Shown here one piece after another: positions 1-12,118 of a stretch of DNA of 64,000 nt. Each line of letters opens with the position of its first letter. The first letter of the stretch is position 1. Below the pieces are notes generated by a model, which was not told the DNA's origin, did no database searches, and saw only the letters and a program-made list of their open reading frames with translations. Made by a program: the position numbers and the translations under genes. This DNA is from Iris pallida (lineage: Eukaryota; Streptophyta; Magnoliopsida; Asparagales; Iridaceae). Location of the stretch: the NCBI GenBank assembly GCA_029216955.1, contig JANAVB010016199.1, forward strand, positions 11,355,595-11,419,594. The letters run 5' to 3'.

Positions 1-1790
1 CTAAGTCCTCAACTACTGACAAAGCTAAACAGAAGGAGATGCGATTTGACAAGTCTCTGAAGGCACCAAATCCCGAAGGCATGGATCGACCTTACAACTT
101 TGACATACTAGCACAGCTGGCCAATACACCTGCCAGGTTGTCTTTGTTTGATCTATTGCGACTCTCCAAAGAGAGCGAAGAGCCTTAAATGAGGCATTAC
201 TACATGTCGACTCTTATCTTGCTGAAGTCAAAGACCCCGCTGAAGATACTGTCTCCTGTCCTCACTGTCACATCACTATGGAAGTGGTGCCCAGCATCAC
301 CTTTTCACAAGAGGACATGCTACTCAAAAATAATCGTTATGGTAGACCTCTGTACTATACAGGGTATATCGGGGCGATTAAGGTGGATTGGATGCATATC
401 GATCCAGGTTCCTCCCTCAGCATCATTCTTAGAAGTCTACTCCAAATTCTAGGGATCCTTCTGCACGAGCTGTCTGCAACCAATACAACTATCGTGGCTT
501 TCAATGCTGGGAGAAGCCACCCGCTGAGCAAGATCCGTCTCAAGTGCCAGATTGGTGATCTCTGAACGGAGGTTTCTTGCTAATGTGTCCTACAACGTCT
601 TGTTAGGACGTCCATGGATACACGAGAACATGATCGTTCCATCTACCCTTCACCAGTGCTTCAAGTACGTCAACAGCGATGGCATCGTGAAGACGAAGTT
701 TGCCGATGTCGATCCTTTTAAGGGTATTGAAGCCTACTATGGAGATTCGGTACTTTACCAATCTCAGCCCTCCAAGGATGACGGCAACGAAGCTGACGAT
801 GAAGCTGAAGTGAGTTCATCCGCCAATGATGGTCCCCTGATTATCCGAGTCAAAGGACGTACTACTCCAAAAAGTACTCCAAAGCCTCTCACAATTTGGG
901 TTAAAAAGAAGAATCCTGATAAGGTCAAACCATTGACCATCACTCTCCGCAAAATAACTCAGGTGGAACCTGCTGAAGTCCGTCCTCCCAATCCTGAAGA
1001 GTTACCCTATGTGGCAAACTTGGCTAAGTCTGTGGCTCCTGTTCCAAACAATGATCCCCTCAATGAGTATATCAATATTCAAAATAATGTACCTTCAGTG
1101 GATGATGTTATCCCTGAAGAAGAACTTGCATATTTTTTAAGTAAAGGTTTATCTTTGAATTACTCCGATGTCTACCAATCAATAAACCAGTACATAGATA
1201 CGATATACGTCCTAGAGCATGGCATAGGACCACATCTCTGCATGCCGGTCATGATGCCTCGTCTGCGGGAAAAAGTCTGGCCAGAAGATATCCACTGCTT
1301 CATCGTTCCAGCTAGAAAGAAGGGTGAAAAATTGATCATCTTCGGTCGAATAATTGGTGGAAGAAAGTTCGTTCTGGACTCTACTTCTCCCAATCACAAC
1401 ACTGAAGCTGACTACGATTCTGGAAAAATGCAACTTTATCGATATAGTTGACAGGCCAAAAATATCATCCAGAACATGGGATATGATATAAAAAGCGACT
1501 AGGGGCTAAACTACGGTCAAGGGCGACGATTGCCAATACGTCACTTTGCTCCTCCCGGCAAACCCGAGAACTATTATCAACAAAACGGTGTTGGTTTGGG
1601 TTACGTTACTCCTCCAACAACTCCTGAAGGATCAGACATCGAAGTGGATCGTTGTTCTCATTCTTCTGATTCCTGTCCCTGGGATTCAGACTCCAGCATT
1701 AGAGACATGTTCAAAGCAACTTTGTCTGTCAATATGGTGTCAGTTGACCAAATTGTAGACGATGTCCAATCAATCGAGCTTGAACAATAG
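1..1790 (+). pseudogene. T gag C-terminus and aspartic protease region (broken)
   Basis: Frame 3 reads from base 3 to a stop at 186-188 and contains PYNFDILAQLAN, typical of the gag-protease linker of Tat elements. The protease loop follows in another frame: GAT-CCA-GGT at 401-409 gives IDPGSS. The family normally has Asp-Ser/Thr/Asn-Gly here, so Pro is a departure. A further frame change near 560 leads into YNVLLGRPWIHE, the conserved C-terminal protease block. From about 700 to 1790 an acidic spacer precedes RT and is interrupted by stops at 1449-1451 and near 1790. At least three frame changes and several stops mean no functional protein. Assignment to gag/protease is firm; exact domain limits are not. 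Confidence 0.8.
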
Positions 1791-1799
1791 GCTCAAAAG

Positions 1800-3286
1800 A
1801 TGGAAACTAGGTGGAAGTTACGTTTCGAACAACATGAACTACCTACTGAAGACGATGTCATCCAAGTCAACTTAGGAGATGAATCATCTCGTAAACCAAT
1901 CTTCATCAGCAAAAGTCTGTCTGGCAAAGAACGACAATCTCTTATACAGCTTATAAGAGAATACATTGACGTCTTTGCATGGAGCTATGAAGACATGCCA
2001 GGCTTAGACCCAAAAGTTGCTATGCACTGCCTAAATATCTCGTCCAAAGCAAAGTCAGTGAAGCAGAAGCAAAGACGGTTCCGACCAGATATCATGGAGG
2101 CCATTGAGAGTGAAGTCAAGAAGCTTATTTCAAGCGGTTCATTCGCGAAGAACAACATCCTGACTGGGTCGCTAACATTGTGCTAGTTATGAAAAAGAAT
2201 GGTAAAGTTCGAGTCTATATCGATTACCGTGATTTGAACTCTGCATGCCCGAAAGATGAGTTCCCTCTACCGATCACCGATGTAATGATAGACAATACTT
2301 TCGGCTTCGAACGAATGTCCTTCATGGATGGTTCTCCGGATACAACCAGATCAAGATGTTTTCCCAACGATAAGAAACGCACATCTTTTCGAACACCGTT
2401 GGGGGTATACTGCTATACGGTGATGCCCTTCGGATTGAAAAATGTAGGGACGACATACCAGCGAGCTATGAACACAATTTTTTACGATTATTTGTGCAAA
2501 ATATTTGAGTGCTATGTAGACGATATCGAAATTAAAAGTCGTCTCAAGGGCAACCACCTCCAAGATTTGAGAACGGTGTTCAAACTAATGCGTGCACACC
2601 AACTCAAGATGAATCCAACAAAGTCTTTTCTGGGAGTCTCCAGCGGCAAGTTCCTTGGTTTTGTTATCACTTCAAAGGGTATACATCTTGACCCAGAGAA
2701 AGTGAAAGCTATCCTCGATATGCGTCCCCCAAGAAATCTCAAAGAGCTACATGGACTTCAAGGAAGGCTAGCCTACATCAGACGATTCGTTTCAAATCTT
2801 TCTGGAAGGTGTCAACCGTTTACTCAGCTTATGAAGAAAAGAGTATCTTTCGTCTGGAGTGAACAATGTCAATACGCATTTGATGACATCAAGAAGTATT
2901 TCACAAGTCCTCCAGTATTGGTGGCTCCAACAATGGGAAAGCCCTTCTTGTTATATGTTCGCGCTATGGATCATTCCTTTGGTGCCCTATTAGCTCAGAA
3001 GAATGAAGGCGGCCATGAACATGCAATCTACTACCTCAGCGGCACGATGGTGGGTGCCGAGCACATATACACACATGTGGAAAATGAATGTCTCGTACTG
3101 GTATTTGCTATCCAGAAGACACGCCACTATGTGTCTGGGCAGACTATCCCCATCATATCTAAAGTCAATCATCTCAGAATACTCATGACTAAACCGGGTT
3201 CTCTTAATTTCCGTTTAGCTACATGGGCAATGTTGTTGACTCCATACGATATGTTGTTCGTCCCTTAGAAGGCAGTAAAAGGCTAA
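1800..3286 (+). pseudogene. T reverse transcriptase and first RNase H (broken)
   Basis: The N-terminal RT block contains YIDVFAWSYEDMPGLDP (about 1960-2010), diagnostic of Tat/Athila RT. A frameshift near 2135-2180 moves the reading into the frame that then runs to the end of pol. DYRDLNSACPKDEFPLP, MPFGLKNVG and the catalytic YVDD box (2513-2524) follow. Between about 2329 and 2366 the sequence is out of frame and then returns, so two compensating indels flank motif A. The first RNase H is present (LLYVRAMDHSFGALLAQ) and ends at nonsense codons TAG 3266-3268 and TAA 3284-3286. RT copies element RNA into DNA and RNase H removes the RNA strand. This copy could not do so. Confidence 0.88.
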
Positions 3287-3913
3287 GTGTTAGCTGATTT
3301 CCTAGCAGCTCATCCGGTGCCAGAATCTTCCAAACTCTACGATGAAATCCCGGATGAAGTAGTGGAGTCTAACACCGCAACTGAGGAAATCCCCATTTGG
3401 CGAATGTTCTTTGACGGTGCATCAAGAACAGGACCTAAAGGAAATATCGTGGCCGCAGTAGGCATCGTGCTTGTGTCACCCGACCATCTGGTTATACACC
3501 GTGCATATTCTCTCGTGTAACCCTGTAATAACAACGTGGTCGAATATAATACCCTACTGATCGGCCTTCAACTGGTAAAACCACTGAAAGTTGACTATCT
3601 AGAAGCTTACGGCGATTCTAAGCTAATAGTTAGTCAGGTCCGAGGGGATTATAAAGTTCGTCACGAAGATCTCATCCCATATCACAAAGCGACAATCGAA
3701 TTAGCTTCTACTTTCGCTGGATTCTTCATCGAGCACGTGCCTCGATTACAGAATATAGAAGCAGATGCTTTAGCCGGTCTTGCTGCTTCCTTGACCGTCC
3801 CTACCAATACTCAGCATTCGATCACAGTGTCTGGTCGAGAGCTATTCTGTGTGAAAGATGCCTTGCATATTCATCACAATTATACAACAGAAACAAACGT
3901 CGACATTAAATAA
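3287..3913 (+). pseudogene. T second, archaeal-like RNase H (aRNH)
   Basis: This segment continues in the pol frame and begins LADFLAAHP, the conserved tether after RNase H in Tat elements. A second RNase H fold is recognisable from its acidic residues: Asp in MFFDGAS (codon at 3413-3415), Glu in VVEYNTLLIGL, Asp in AYGDSKLIVSQV and Asp in EADALAGLAA. All four catalytic acids are retained. A stop (TAA 3518-3520) interrupts between the first and second acids, and another ends the segment at 3911-3913. Duplicate RNase H is the lineage marker that separates Tat from chromoviruses such as A and D in this window. Confidence 0.88.
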
Positions 3914-5169
3914 TGGAGATTTACTTTCATAGACTACGCCATCTACGGAATCCTCCCTGAGGACCCAAAGGAAGCAGTGTCTGTCCAAAGGCGATCCCTC
4001 AGATTTTACTATGATACAGCTACCAAAATGCTATACCGACGCTCTTACGACGGGCTACTGTTACGATGTTTATCAGACACAGAAGCCAAACATGCACTCC
4101 GTGAGGCTCACGACGGAATTTGTGGTACACATCAACCAGGCCCCAAATTACAAGATTGCCTCAGACGAATGGGTTATTATTGGCCTACGATGATAGCAGA
4201 TCCTTTTGAATATGCAAAGAAGTATAGGGCTTGTCAGTTCCATGTCGACTTCATTTATCAACCTTCGGGGTTTCTACACCCGACGGTGGCATCTTGGCCT
4301 TTTGAAGCCTGGGGTATGGACGTCATAGGCGCAATCAGCTCGCCATCCTCCAGAGGACATCGATTTATCCTAGCTATAACCGATAACTTCTCCAAATAGG
4401 CGGAAGCTATACCGCTCACCGAAGTAAAGACGTCAAACATGATCAGTTTCGTCAGACATCACATTATCTATCGCTTCGGCCTACCTCACAGGATCATCCA
4501 TGATAATGGTTCATAATTCACGAGCCATGCATTCTATCGGTTCTGCGATAAGAATCGAATTCAAAATGTAGCCTCTACTACTTATAATCCAGCGACTAAT
4601 AGGTTAGCAGAAGCCTTCAATAAGACTATCATCAAACTTCTCAAGAAGTTCGTATCTTCAAACAAACGCGACTGGAATGAGAAACTCGGCGAATGTCTCT
4701 GGGCCTATCATACAACGGTCCGGACTCCAGCAGGCAGTACGCCATTCTCTCTGGTTTATGGGAGTGAAGTAGTTCTTCTTCTATAAATCTAGATTCCCTC
4801 TCTTTGAGTAGCCTTAGCCAGTGAGTTGACCGCCGAAGAAAGATACCATCTATGACTACAAGAGCTAGAAGTACTAGATAAAAAATGCTTATTAGCTCAA
4901 TAGCGTATTGAGCTATACCAAGCACGCCTTTCCAGAGCCTTTAATAAAAAGGTGAAGGAAAGAGTCTTTCAAGTTGGTGATCTGGTCTTAGCAGTGAGAA
5001 GACCAATGGTCATGACGCATAAGACAAAAGAAAAATTCTAGCCTAAATGGGAAGGTCCTTTCGTTATAGAATTATTGTATTCTAACGGTGCGTATCGACT
5101 GACCAAGCATGATGGTGACTTGCTCATGATGCCGACCAACGACAAGTTCCTCAAGAAATATTATGTGTA
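3914..5169 (+). pseudogene. T integrase (broken)
   Basis: Integrase continues in the same frame as aRNH. The zinc-binding region has the His pair in AHDGICGTHQ and one Cys in YRACQFH, but the first Cys of that pair is Tyr. The catalytic core shows Asp in WGMDVIG, Asp in IIHDNGS and Glu in LAEAFNKTI. Stops occur at 4397-4399, right after HDNGS, and several times between 4780 and 5040. The C-terminal block VFQVGDLVL and KPKWEGPF-like residues are visible. The final codons YYV are followed by TAA at 5167-5169, the expected end of pol. There is no chromodomain, as expected for Tat. The enzyme is non-functional. Confidence 0.85.
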
Positions 5170-5871
5170 ATCTTCATGAACAATGTTCACATATACCCTG
5201 TTTCAGTCATGTAAATGTACAGTACAATGTTTATGTGATTCGAAAAAAATCATCTAACTATTATACGTATTTCAAGAGTCGTGAATACGCCATGGATAAT
5301 AGGTCCTTTAAAAAGATTCTCCAGTAGAATTATTTCCGTTTGGACTCTGCCCAAAACTTGGTCTGACGAAAACAAGTCACGTCCATATTACCTCTGAACT
5401 ATTTTCTGATAATTATTTCCCCAGTGGGATAATTAAGAAACGTTTTGCCACGTCCATATAACCTCTGAGCAAAGCATCCATCAAAGATAATCACGTCCAT
5501 ATTACCTCTGAATTATCCACTCCTACCTAATGTTATATATCCTTCCACGTCCATATTACCTCTGGTCAAATATAGAACATTCTCTGCTATTACGTCCATA
5601 TTACCTCTATTAGCAGCTTCTTTCAACTTATTATCTATATTCAAGAACCTTGAATATAAAACGGATAATAAGTCTACATCAAATTCCCCAGCGGAATACC
5701 CACCAGAAATATCCTTACTACGTCCACATTACCTTTAGTTCTGATATTTCACAAGCTCCATTCATGAGTTTTGAAAGCCAAAAGATTCTTTATTAAAAAT
5801 GTCTATCAAAAGACGGAGAAAAAAGATATAAGAGTCTTGACGGCTAAAACAGACAGTTACAAACAAAAGAC
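5170..5871 (+). repeat. T spacer with dispersed cacgtccatattacctctg repeats
   Basis: This non-coding spacer lies between the pol stop and the 3' end of the antisense gene. It holds six copies of a 19-bp motif, cacgtccatattacctctg or close variants, starting at 5378, 5449, 5492, 5546, 5591 and 5719. Spacing is irregular (43-128 bp), so this is not a simple tandem array. All copies face the same way. A second short motif, ttccccagyggaat-like, recurs near 5320, 5428 and 5691. I see no coding potential. The function is unknown. Confidence 0.8.
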
Positions 5872-7442
5872 TTAAGGGATACACAATCGATTAATACTAT
5901 CCCTCAGAGCCTTGATTTTAGCTTGAGATTTGACGGTGGCAGGACGATGTGCTTCTTCCTGCCGAGCAGCTTCATCCTCGAAAGGAATCAGTTTTATATG
6001 CTCCTCTACCAACTTCACCAAGTGAGCCTTCAATTGGTCTGAAGTTGTGGCAGTCGCAGCAGCTTGAACCACGTAGTCTTCCTGTTCAGATGCGACTGTT
6101 CGTAAGTCAGCCTCAAGCTGAGCAATCTCTTTACGAAGCTGCACAATCTGGTTATACTTTTCAGCGATATGGATGGCCAGCTTATTCTTTGAGGTAATAC
6201 GAGCCCTACCGGCAGCATCAAACTATTCATACTGATCAGCCAGCTCACTGATCTCTTTAGCCAGCACCTCCTTCCTCGCCTGGAAAGTAGCTTTTTCCTC
6301 CTCAATAGCTGCAATCAGAGCCACGTACTCCTCAAGAAACGATGATGTTGGGCTTCGCTGACTGACCTCTCGGAGTTTAGCCACTTGATCTTCCAGGTCA
6401 GCCATGACCTTCCTTAAAGCATTTGCTCGCTCTTCATAGCCAGTAATGCTTTCAAGAGCAGTCACCTGGCATTCAGTGACAGCCTTCACAGGCCTTAAGG
6501 CAGCATTTCGGTTCAAAACTCTAGGAAGCTTTACTTTCAAAATGGAGTAGAAAGCTCTTATGACTTCTTGAGCCATCTCATAATCTTCAGAAGAGGTCGT
6601 TGGAGATGAAGCTTGATGGGGATCTTCTATCCCAGAAAGAGCTACTTGGGAGGAAGCTGAACATGACAAATAAAGCAATACACACATATCAGTAATAAAA
6701 AAAACTTACTTAAAGAAGGAGTTGTAAGTTCATACCTCCTGCCGGCTCAGCATCAACTGGAACCAGGGAAATAAGAGCAGACCTAGGTCGCTTACTGTCA
6801 ACATCAGCCAAAGCAGCATCAGGCTGCTCGCCTTCCACGGTCCCAACTAGACCCAAAGCAGATTTAATAATGACCGCCTCAACGGATCGATCAAGAACTT
6901 CTTCAGTAATCGATGCCGACTTACTGGGAGAACCAAGGGCAGCTTCCTGTCTAGTCCTAGTATTTAGAGCAACCTCCGTGCTTTGTTCCCTTTCTTTGTC
7001 TACAAGGGAATATACGATGGAAGTCAGCCTCACAAGTTGCACGCAAAATTGAAGTCGGAAAATCTCAACCAAAGAAAAGTGCAAGAATGATATACCCAGA
7101 GGAGGGTGAGCTGATTGGACTTGATTTTCATCCAAGTCTTTCATCATAGCTCTGATCGCAGACATATCCCCGAAAGAAATGTCATATGAGGGACTGGCTT
7201 TCTGATCGCCATCACGATCTGGGCCTTCGTCCTGATCATCCCTTTGCTCAAGCCTTACAACTGAAGAATACCTGCCTTCATCCATCGGTTGAGGACGAGC
7301 AGGGGACATTGTTGTTATGTCCACCTCTTCAGACGAAGAAGCACCTGCCGTAGTCGTAACTTCAATGTCCTGCGCAAAGGACAAACGTAATGGTGAGAAA
7401 GCTTCCAATGGTTTGACCAAAATGGCTATGGAGTCTAGGAAG
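5872..7442 (-). pseudogene. T antisense gene, 3' part: coiled-coil C-terminus
   Basis: On the minus strand the reading frame from about 6656 down to the stop at 5872 is rich in Glu, Lys, Gln, Ala and Leu with heptad-like spacing (for example RKEIAQLEADLRTVASEQ), so a coiled coil is likely. One in-frame TAG at 6223-6225 interrupts it. Upstream, 7442-6736 encodes a low-complexity acidic/serine-rich stretch. Probable introns are present (see 6657-6735). Another acceptor-like tttgcgcag precedes GACATTGAAG near 7371, so several small exons are likely. The gene continues at 48823-51754 across element A. It matches the position and orientation of antisense extra ORFs in Tat elements. Its biochemical function is unknown. 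Confidence 0.65.
6657..6735 (-). other. Probable intron in the T antisense gene
   Basis: On the minus strand the 79-nt segment begins GTATGAAC after GAG and ends with a T-rich tract and TGTTCAG before CTTCCTCC. It is AT-rich relative to its flanks and separates two coding-like stretches. Donor, acceptor and length fit plant introns. No transcript is available to confirm it. Confidence 0.55.
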
Positions 7443-7835
7443 TGTAACTCCACTTTTCTATTTTTTTGAGAAATTAAAGTTTTCTAATAATAAATAATAA
7501 GTTTAGTTTTAAATAATAAATATTGTGACTTATACTTTTGGAGGGAAATTAGTTAAGAGCAGGAATTTTAAAATTGAAAGTTTGTTATAACAAACTTGGG
7601 ACCCACACTCATTCTCTTTTCTAACTAATTTTTGGAATTCCATGAAATAATAAAAAGGGGGAGGGTCTTTTTGGTTATAAGCCTGAGAGTGGAGGGGGTT
7701 ATGTGCTTAATTCCTTCTTTTCCTTTTTCTCTATTTATTGAGAGTAGAGATCAGAAATTTATTTTCACTCAAACCTCTCACCTGAGAGCTTCTCGAGAGC
7801 TCTGTTCTTAATTTTGTTCTTCCCCATTCCTCAGT

Positions 7836-7850
7836 AAACCCTAACCCTAA
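7836..7850 (+). promoter_or_regulatory. Double telobox in A 5' LTR
   Basis: aaaccctaaccctaa contains the plant telobox AAACCCTAA. It lies about 390 bp into the LTR, near the probable transcription start region. The copy in the 3' LTR is at 45921-45935 with the last base changed. In plants this motif is bound by Myb-type telobox factors in promoters of growth genes. Use by the LTR is inferred. Confidence 0.5.
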
Positions 7851-8901
7851 TTTCTTCATTTCCTCTGGATCGATGAAGTTGGAGGCGGTGATGGCGACTG
7901 CGACGTAAGGGATGGGCGGCAACGATTCCTCTTCCATAGTCGATTGAGTGCTCCAGCCGGATCTCGAAGAGGCGCCACTCCACGGTGAAGTCCGGCGGCA
8001 TCTCGTTGAGGGTGGCTAGCATTGGGAGATTCTCTTCCCAGATCGAAGCATACAGCTCGATCTCGACACTCTCGTGTTCCTTTGATCTCGGGACGGTGAG
8101 CTCTTGAATCCTCTGTTCTTCCTTTCCTCTTGATTTAGTGTGATCGATTATTCTCGATCTGGAAATTTCAGTGATCCAAAAACTTCCTTCTCGAAGCAAT
8201 GAATGATCTGTCCGAGCTTCAAATTTGGACTGGTGAGTTTTGATTAATTCTTTGATTCTTGAGTATGTGTTCTTGGAGTGATGTTCTAAACCGATTGATT
8301 AATTCCTTCTATATTTCGTTAGTGGTGTCGTGAGCAATTCTTTTAACTCTGGTTGGATAGGTTCCGGGTTGGAAGAAGAATTGTTTGAGGTATCTGTATT
8401 TAGATTTTTGTTTGAAATTTTTCTAAATTGGCTTCCTGATTTCCTTCTTAATTTTTGTGCAGATTTGCTTGTCGAATTGATGCAGTATACTGAGATCGGT
8501 TGAGTCGAAGTCCTGGACTCGCGTCTTTGTTTCTGAGTACATCCTTCAGGTAATTCTTCGCAAATTTCATATTTACTCAGTTTTGTGCTTGGGTGTTTGG
8601 TTAAATTCTCAGTGTGTTGTGTCCTTTCATGTCTTACGATCGTGTGTCCATGTTGCTCCTGACTGACGGACGGTCCGTGTCCGAGTTATGTTCATTTCGA
8701 CTGTGTGTGTTGCGGTTAGGATCGGAAGTGTTCAGACCTCAAATCAGTGTTCAACCTTAGTATATTTTCCTTCTGATTCAAGGAAGATTGATGCAGTGTT
8801 CGTGTCCGAATTTTGTGCCGTTCATGTTGCTCCTAATGGAAGCTGGTTCGTGTCAGATATGGAGTATTCGACCGTGTAGAGTCCGATCGTGTCCAGTACG
8901 T

Positions 8902-8927
8902 GGGGGGGGGGGGGGGGGGGGGGGGGG
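8902..8927 (+). repeat. Poly-G tract in A 5' LTR
   Basis: This is an uninterrupted run of about 26 G. The 3' LTR has a matching run at 46988-47014 broken by one C. Its presence in both LTRs argues that it is real, although its exact length may be unreliable in an assembly. Confidence 0.85.
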
Positions 8928-10078
8928 TTTGCTGCAATATTTTCTTCATCTCAACGTTTTCCTGGAGAAGTTGTGTGTGGGATTTTTTTCCATTTAAGCA
9001 ACAACAGATATACTCTTAATTTTGGGTTCATTTAATTATATATATTGATTGTATATGCAATTCCATTTGAATTCGATTTTACCTAGTTGTTGTTAATTAT
9101 GAGATTTTCTCTTAGCCCTTGGGTTTGATTTCATGCTTGGGTTAATTATTTTGTCAACCAAGATTCAGAGCTGTTGAGTGTGTATTTGGCTAAACCTTAG
9201 TTTAGAGTCTGTTAGCTCAGGATCTTCTCTTTGAATTCTAATTTAGTTGTAATTCTTGTATTATATTGTTTCTCATTTAAATATTTGAGTAATGATGGGA
9301 ATTTATTGTGGGATCCCTGAAGGGGCTTCCTAGAATATGTATTAAAGAGATGTGTTCTTTGTGTGCGGGATGGGTTACATGTAGTTGTTTGGGTCCTTGA
9401 AGTTGTTTGGTTGTGTGAGCTAAGATTGGCTACCATAGAATATTTGGGCTTCGAAATCACTATGAAGCTGGGCTTTGTGGCATGATGCTCCAAATTTATG
9501 TGGGATTATTATTTTTCTTTTGCTACTGTGGTGAAGTTTTATAAAAAAGTAAATATCATGGTTGGTGTGGTTATTTCCTATAGTAAAGGAGGTTTTGGTT
9601 TGTAGAGAGTCAGGTTGAATAAAGTTGCTAGATGTTTGAACAAGAGATAAAACAAAAATGTTAATTGGTTTAATAATTCTTAAGAATAGTCTGTAGTCAT
9701 TTTGACAACTAGTAGAGATGTACAAGGTAGAGTGGATGGTTAGTTAAAGACTAGTGAACAAATGAATATATTGAACTTGTTTAGTTTTTTTAATCAACTT
9801 ATAATCATTAACATGAGAACATCTAGCTTTTTTCACTACCTTTGATCACCCGGAGCAAGAAAAGTACTTTTCGACGGTCTTGTGCATTTACATATCTTGT
9901 ACCTTTCTTGTGACACGTCATGACACGATGTCCTGTACCCTGTACTTTCATGTTTTTGTACTTACTTGTGTCGGGTGGGGAAATACACGAGCTATGTGAC
10001 CAAACCCCGGTTACCATATTCATGTAGATAGCTTAGGCCTCGCATCGTGCACGCGGGTCCTAAGCCGTACCGATATTT

Positions 10079-10335
10079 ATGTACTCCTGTACATGCTCCT
10101 GTACTCACCCCAGTCGCTCACATAGGCTAGTTGTATTTCAAACATGGTGCACTTGTCATGTCTTGTACTTCAGATTCATGATTACATTTCTGTACTTCAG
10201 TTCCTGTACTTTACATTCCTGTACTTTATTTTCTGTATTTTTATTCCTGTACTTTCATGTTCATTTCCTGTATTTCATATTCATGTTCTCTTGTACTTAT
10301 TTTTATATCATTATCTTCTTGTTCATTACCTAGAA
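10079..10335 (+). repeat. cctgtactt-rich low-complexity zone in A 5' LTR
   Basis: Variants of ttcctgtacttt recur many times with irregular spacing. The homologous zone in the 3' LTR is at 48169-48420. The long Cys/Phe/Tyr-rich ORF here is a by-product of the repeat. Confidence 0.6.
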
Positions 10336-10739
10336 CTGTACTTTGCTCCGCTCCTGACTAGGATATGTTGCAGGTGAGATGGAGGCTCTGTGTGATACAT
10401 ATATGGCCGAGAGCCTGTAGATGCAGTATAGCCAGCTGGAGTTGCTCTTGACTTAGAGGATGAGGAAGACTAGCACTTTACCCCTTTAGTAGTCTATATT
10501 TCTTGTATTTGAGACTATCAGACTTTACTTTCATTTGTTGGAAATGTAATAACTTTTAGACATGTACTTTACTTTGATTCTGGGATTCGTTTATAGATGC
10601 AGTGTTTCACATTTATTCCTATTTATCTGGTTAGATTTTCCTAGATTGGTACAACTTTCTTCATCGTGTCTAACGATGAAGGCTGGGCATGTCTGACTCG
10701 TGTCCGATTATTCGGGAGTGGATCGTGACATGTTTTTAG

Positions 10740-10755
10740 TGGTGGCCCATGCAGG
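10740..10755 (+). promoter_or_regulatory. Primer-binding site of A (tRNA-Ile type)
   Basis: tggtggcccatgcagg begins 9 nt after the LTR end. Its complement, CCTGCATGGGCCACCA, has the layout of a tRNA 3' end: 5-nt T-stem strand, 7-nt acceptor strand, discriminator A, then CCA. From memory it matches plant tRNA-Ile(AAU), which begins GGCCCAU. The usual initiator-Met site is absent. The same 16-mer follows LTRs of B, C and D. Confidence 0.75.
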
Positions 10756-10933
10756 TCAATCCTAATAGTACCTAGGCATTGGAGTACTATTGGGGGACTT
10801 GATTAAACTTGGGAAACTTGAATCACAGCATAGGAAATCGGGTACATTGGGTATATATGGATATTATATAAAACATTTACATTTACTGGTAGGTTAGGTT
10901 TTTATCAATCACGAAGTTTCTTTTGATTGCAGG

Positions 10934-11300
10934 ATGGTCGCTACGAGGAAGACCGCTGATCAGCCGGGAGTTGCAGGCAGCTCGGAAGAGTCTGCACCAG
11001 ACGTTCCGTTAGATCAGCTTCCGCCACCGCCTCCTATCTTTCCTCCGCTGCCCCCGACGATGACTTTCGATGGCGCTCAGGTGATGGCCATGTTCCAGCA
11101 ATTCATGGAGGCCCATAAGCACCCGGCCGCGCAGTTTCGGGCGATAGTTGTAGATGCGCTCAGGACCAGGGAGCCGGCAGCACCAGCACCAGTAGTACCT
11201 GCAGCACCAGCAACACCGAGACCAGGTACGGCCAGGGACTATCAGAACCTCTGCCCGATGGACTTTTTGGGCCACGAGGGGATTGTTTCTGCGGACGAGT
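10934..11300 (+). pseudogene. A gag, N-terminal part (interrupted by B)
   Basis: The frame opens with ATG at 10934, 203 bp after the 5' LTR, and reads MVATRKTADQPG. A Pro/Ala-rich region follows (PPPPPIFPPLPP, then PAAPAPVVPAAPATPRPG), and then a block ending VSADE at 11300. Element B starts at the next base. The reading frame resumes in register after B's target duplication at 41197 with WLENAERT, which identifies this as the N-terminus of a chromovirus Gag. Gag forms the virus-like particle in the cytoplasm. The first 122 codons are intact. Confidence 0.88.
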
Positions 11301-11909
11301 TGTCACGACCCGCACCCGCTTTTTGGGACGTGAAAGCGTGAACAAGCCAGCTACGTATCAAGTGGACTCCAGCCCGACTCGAGTACGTATAAGCTGTCAA
11401 GATTCATGGTATCATGGCTAATATGGTAATCTACAGTGTATCTCAATCCACAAGAATATATAAGACAAGAATGAACAAGTATGGGTCATGGTCTGCAGCC
11501 CATTAACATATTGTCCGATTAGACTCCAAGAACGATATGAGTCTATAAAATAAGTAGAATATATCCTGGTATGGAATATAAAGCACGAAAGGATAATAAG
11601 AAAATATCACAAGCAAATACCTGTATCCCTGTAAGTGTAATCACTACCATCATGATCCGCTAACTAACTCCACGCAAATAGCTACCTGAAGAGATCATCA
11701 AGTCCTCAGGGGACATAGCAAGATACATAAAAACATGCCTATCTAACAGTTTAATCATGCATAAGAGTATAAACAGGCTATAAACATGAAACGAGACAAA
11801 AACTGACAAGTGGCTACTGACAGGTAACTATGAACATGGATACGGGATCAACTACGCATAAATGAACTGCAAGAAGAACAAGTAAACAAGAGATCAATAG
11901 AATACCAAA

Positions 11910-12118
11910 CCCTCGCCCCGAGTGTGGACTCGCAGGTTTGAACTAATCACTAACCCTCGCCCCGAGTGTGGACTCGCAGGTTAGTTCAAGACAAACACCC
12001 TCACTCCGAGTGTGGACTTGCAGGTGCAAACAGATCAAGACAAACACCCTTGTCCTGAATGTAGACTCGCAGGTGCAAACGGTCAACCCTCTCCCCGATT
12101 GTGGACTCGCAGGTTGTG
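11910..12118 (-). repeat. Minisatellite in B left LTR
   Basis: About five copies of a unit around ccgagtgtggactcgcaggt are spaced roughly 40 bp apart, with the later copies more diverged. The equivalent array in the right LTR is at 16099-16305. Confidence 0.8.

Larger units (their letters stand above)
7443..10730 (+). repeat. 5' LTR of element A
   Basis: It begins tgtaactccac and ends gatcgtgaca, and it matches 45541-48822 along its whole length with scattered substitutions. It contains a tandem telobox (aaaccctaaccctaa, 7836-7850), a 26-nt G run (8902-8927), and a zone with many cctgtactt motifs (about 10079-10330). It has no convincing gene. Short ORFs in it do not show conserved domains. 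Confidence 0.92.

Noticed and set aside
7836..7850. Telomere-like aaaccctaaccctaa as an interstitial telomere
   Set aside because: Too short, found at the same place in both LTRs and near promoters, so it is better read as a telobox.
10740..10755. Resemblance of the motif after the LTRs to the anticodon arm of initiator tRNA-Met in sense orientation
   Set aside because: The complement fits the 3' end of tRNA-Ile with correct T-stem, acceptor and CCA layout, which is the orientation a primer needs.
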